A stretch of 32,774 bases of DNA from Deltaproteobacteria bacterium (GTDB lineage Bacteria; Desulfobacterota; Binatia; UBA9968; JAJDTQ01): the NCBI GenBank assembly GCA_028818775.1, contig JAPPNE010000011.1, forward strand, positions 1 to 32,774, written 5' to 3'. The notes under the pieces are model-generated. The model was not told the origin of the DNA and did not search any database. It saw only the letters and a program-made list of their open reading frames with translations. Positions 31,836 to 32,774 of this stretch are shown here, piece by piece. The position numbers and the translations under genes were made by a program. How positions within the stretch are numbered: position 1 is the stretch's first letter; the number at the start of each line of letters is the position of its first letter.

Positions 31836-32591
31836 ATGAGCACCTTAGCAATCGACAAGAGAACCTTGCGGCAGGATACGTGGTGGCTGGAACCCATGCT
31901 GGTGGTGCTGGGTCTGGGCGCCTTCGCCGTCTACTCGACCTGGGCCGCGTTGCAGAACGGCAACTACTACGCGGACCCGTACCTTTCGCCCTTCTACTCG
32001 CCGTGCCTCGCCATCAACTGCGAGCACGTGAGCGTGCCGCTGTTCGGCTCGTGGTACAACTGGTCGCCGGCCATCCTGATCCTGTGGATCCCGGGCGGTT
32101 TCCGCTTGACCTGCTACTACTACCGCAAGGCTTACTACCGGTCGTTCTTCTGGTCGCCGCCGGCCTGCGCGGTGCGGGACGCCGCAAGCGGCTACTCGGG
32201 CGAGACCCGCTTCCCCTTCATCCTGCAGAACGTCCACCGCTACTTCTTCTGGGCGTCGCTGCCGATCCTGGCGTTCCTGTGGTGGGACGCCATCATCGCC
32301 TTCAACTTCGGCGGCAGCTTCGGCATCGGCCTGGGCACCCTGGTGCTCATCGCCAACGCGGCCCTGCTGTCGCTCTACAGCTTCTCGTGCCACTCGTGCC
32401 GCCACCTGTGCGGCGGCGGCCTCAACAGCTTCAAGGCCGCGCCCGGACGCTACAAGGCCTGGGGCATCGTCACCAAGCTCAACGAGAAGCACATGCAGAT
32501 CGCCTGGACGAGCCTCGTATGGGTGGGGCTGACCGACGTCTACGTCCGGCTGCTGGCCCACGGCGTCATCCAGGATCTGAGGTTCATCTGA
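31836..32591 (+). CDS. SDH membrane-anchor subunit, Cys/His-rich, Sdh1-type
   Basis: The 251-aa integral membrane protein has five predicted helices (about 19-39, 75-92, 137-157, 163-184, 222-243). Between them are Cys/His-rich segments: C57, C62, H64; C93; C111; H134; and CHSCRHLC (185-192) at the end of helix 4. Its TCYYYRKAYYRSFF and FILQNVHRYFFW segments resemble the membrane subunit of mycobacterial Sdh1, recalled to carry a membrane-embedded Rieske-type Fe-S cluster. Its last base overlaps the ATG of the following sdhA (TGATG). A start at 31836 is the first ATG of the frame, although the nearest AGGAG is about 18 bases upstream. A weaker GAAGAG is nine bases upstream. Confidence 0.85.
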   Translation: MSTLAIDKRTLRQDTWWLEPMLVVLGLGAFAVYSTWAALQNGNYYADPYLSPFYSPCLAINCEHVSVPLFGSWYNWSPAILILWIPGGFRLTCYYYRKAYYRSFFWSPPACAVRDAASGYSGETRFPFILQNVHRYFFWASLPILAFLWWDAIIAFNFGGSFGIGLGTLVLIANAALLSLYSFSCHSCRHLCGGGLNSFKAAPGRYKAWGIVTKLNEKHMQIAWTSLVWVGLTDVYVRLLAHGVIQDLRFI

Positions 32592-32774
32592 TGGCCGGCG
32601 AGAGCTACGAGACACACGATTACGATGTGGTCGTGGTGGGGGCCGGCGGCGCTGGGCTGCGGGCCGCCATCGAGGCCCACGACAAGGGGTGCAAGACCGC
32701 CATCATCTGCAAGTCGCTCCTGGGCAAGGCCCACACGGTCATGGCCGAGGGCGGCATCGCCGCCGCCATGGGCA
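32591..32774 (+). CDS. sdhA: Succinate dehydrogenase flavoprotein subunit (partial, N-terminus only)
   Basis: Only 61 codons are in the window. They read as an N-terminal FAD-binding domain: YDVVVVGAGGAGLRAAIEA (dinucleotide-binding Gly motif) followed by LLGKAHTVMAEGGIAAAMG. Here the covalent-FAD His is kept (H48 in KAHT), unlike the first flavoprotein of this locus. The start overlaps the stop of the membrane subunit by one base. It is most likely the true SdhA of the complex. Confidence 0.9.
   Translation, partial: MAGESYETHDYDVVVVGAGGAGLRAAIEAHDKGCKTAIICKSLLGKAHTVMAEGGIAAAMG

Overview
The window is about 32.8 kb of GC-rich bacterial chromosome, roughly two thirds G+C by eye. Genes are tightly packed and many overlap by 1 to 4 bases (TGATG, ATGA, GTGA). 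OmpA-type and lipoprotein genes point to a Gram-negative cell. A flavin monooxygenase, polyphosphate kinase 2, caspase-like proteins and a succinate dehydrogenase locus with an HdrB-like subunit suggest an aerobic, uncultivated lineage, perhaps a Deltaproteobacteria-, Tectomicrobia- or Rokubacteria-like group. This placement is inference. I saw no rRNA, tRNA, CRISPR array, transposase or phage gene.

Left part (1-8.3 kb): a minus-strand operon holds a TIGR01777-type epimerase, an ABC ATPase and an FtsX/MacB-like permease that runs off the left edge. A 323-bp spacer with palindromic repeats follows. Then come plus-strand trpB-trpA (a divergent pair), an MDR oxidoreductase, a ketopantoate-reductase-family gene and an alpha/beta hydrolase.

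Middle (8.3-21.3 kb): this holds a periplasmic cyclophilin, two inositol-monophosphatase-family genes, an MBL-fold hydrolase, a YfcE phosphodiesterase broken by a frameshift, DUF2007-surE-argS, ppk2, and a minus-strand operon of a large FAD/Fe-S D-2-hydroxyacid dehydrogenase, a threonine-synthase-like enzyme and a luciferase-like monooxygenase. Two copies of a long inverted repeat (41-43 bp arms) lie between genes here.

Caspase region (21.5-26.6 kb): this is the most unusual part. A secreted caspase-like protease with an intact His/Cys dyad faces a minus-strand pair. One member of the pair is an OmpA-pseudocaspase-EF-hand-DUF4384 fusion whose catalytic Cys is Gly. The other is a 652-aa lipoprotein with an internal duplication and collagen-like and Gly-Asp-rich tracts. 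I infer an envelope-anchored protease/pseudoprotease/scaffold module.

Right end (26.6-32.8 kb): after an ABM-domain protein and a family-5 uracil-DNA glycosylase comes a plus-strand succinate dehydrogenase/fumarate reductase locus. Its order is an SdhA paralogue with altered key residues, SdhB, an HdrB-like CCG-domain subunit, a 67-aa unknown protein, a five-helix Cys/His-rich membrane anchor, and the start of a canonical-looking SdhA cut by the window edge.
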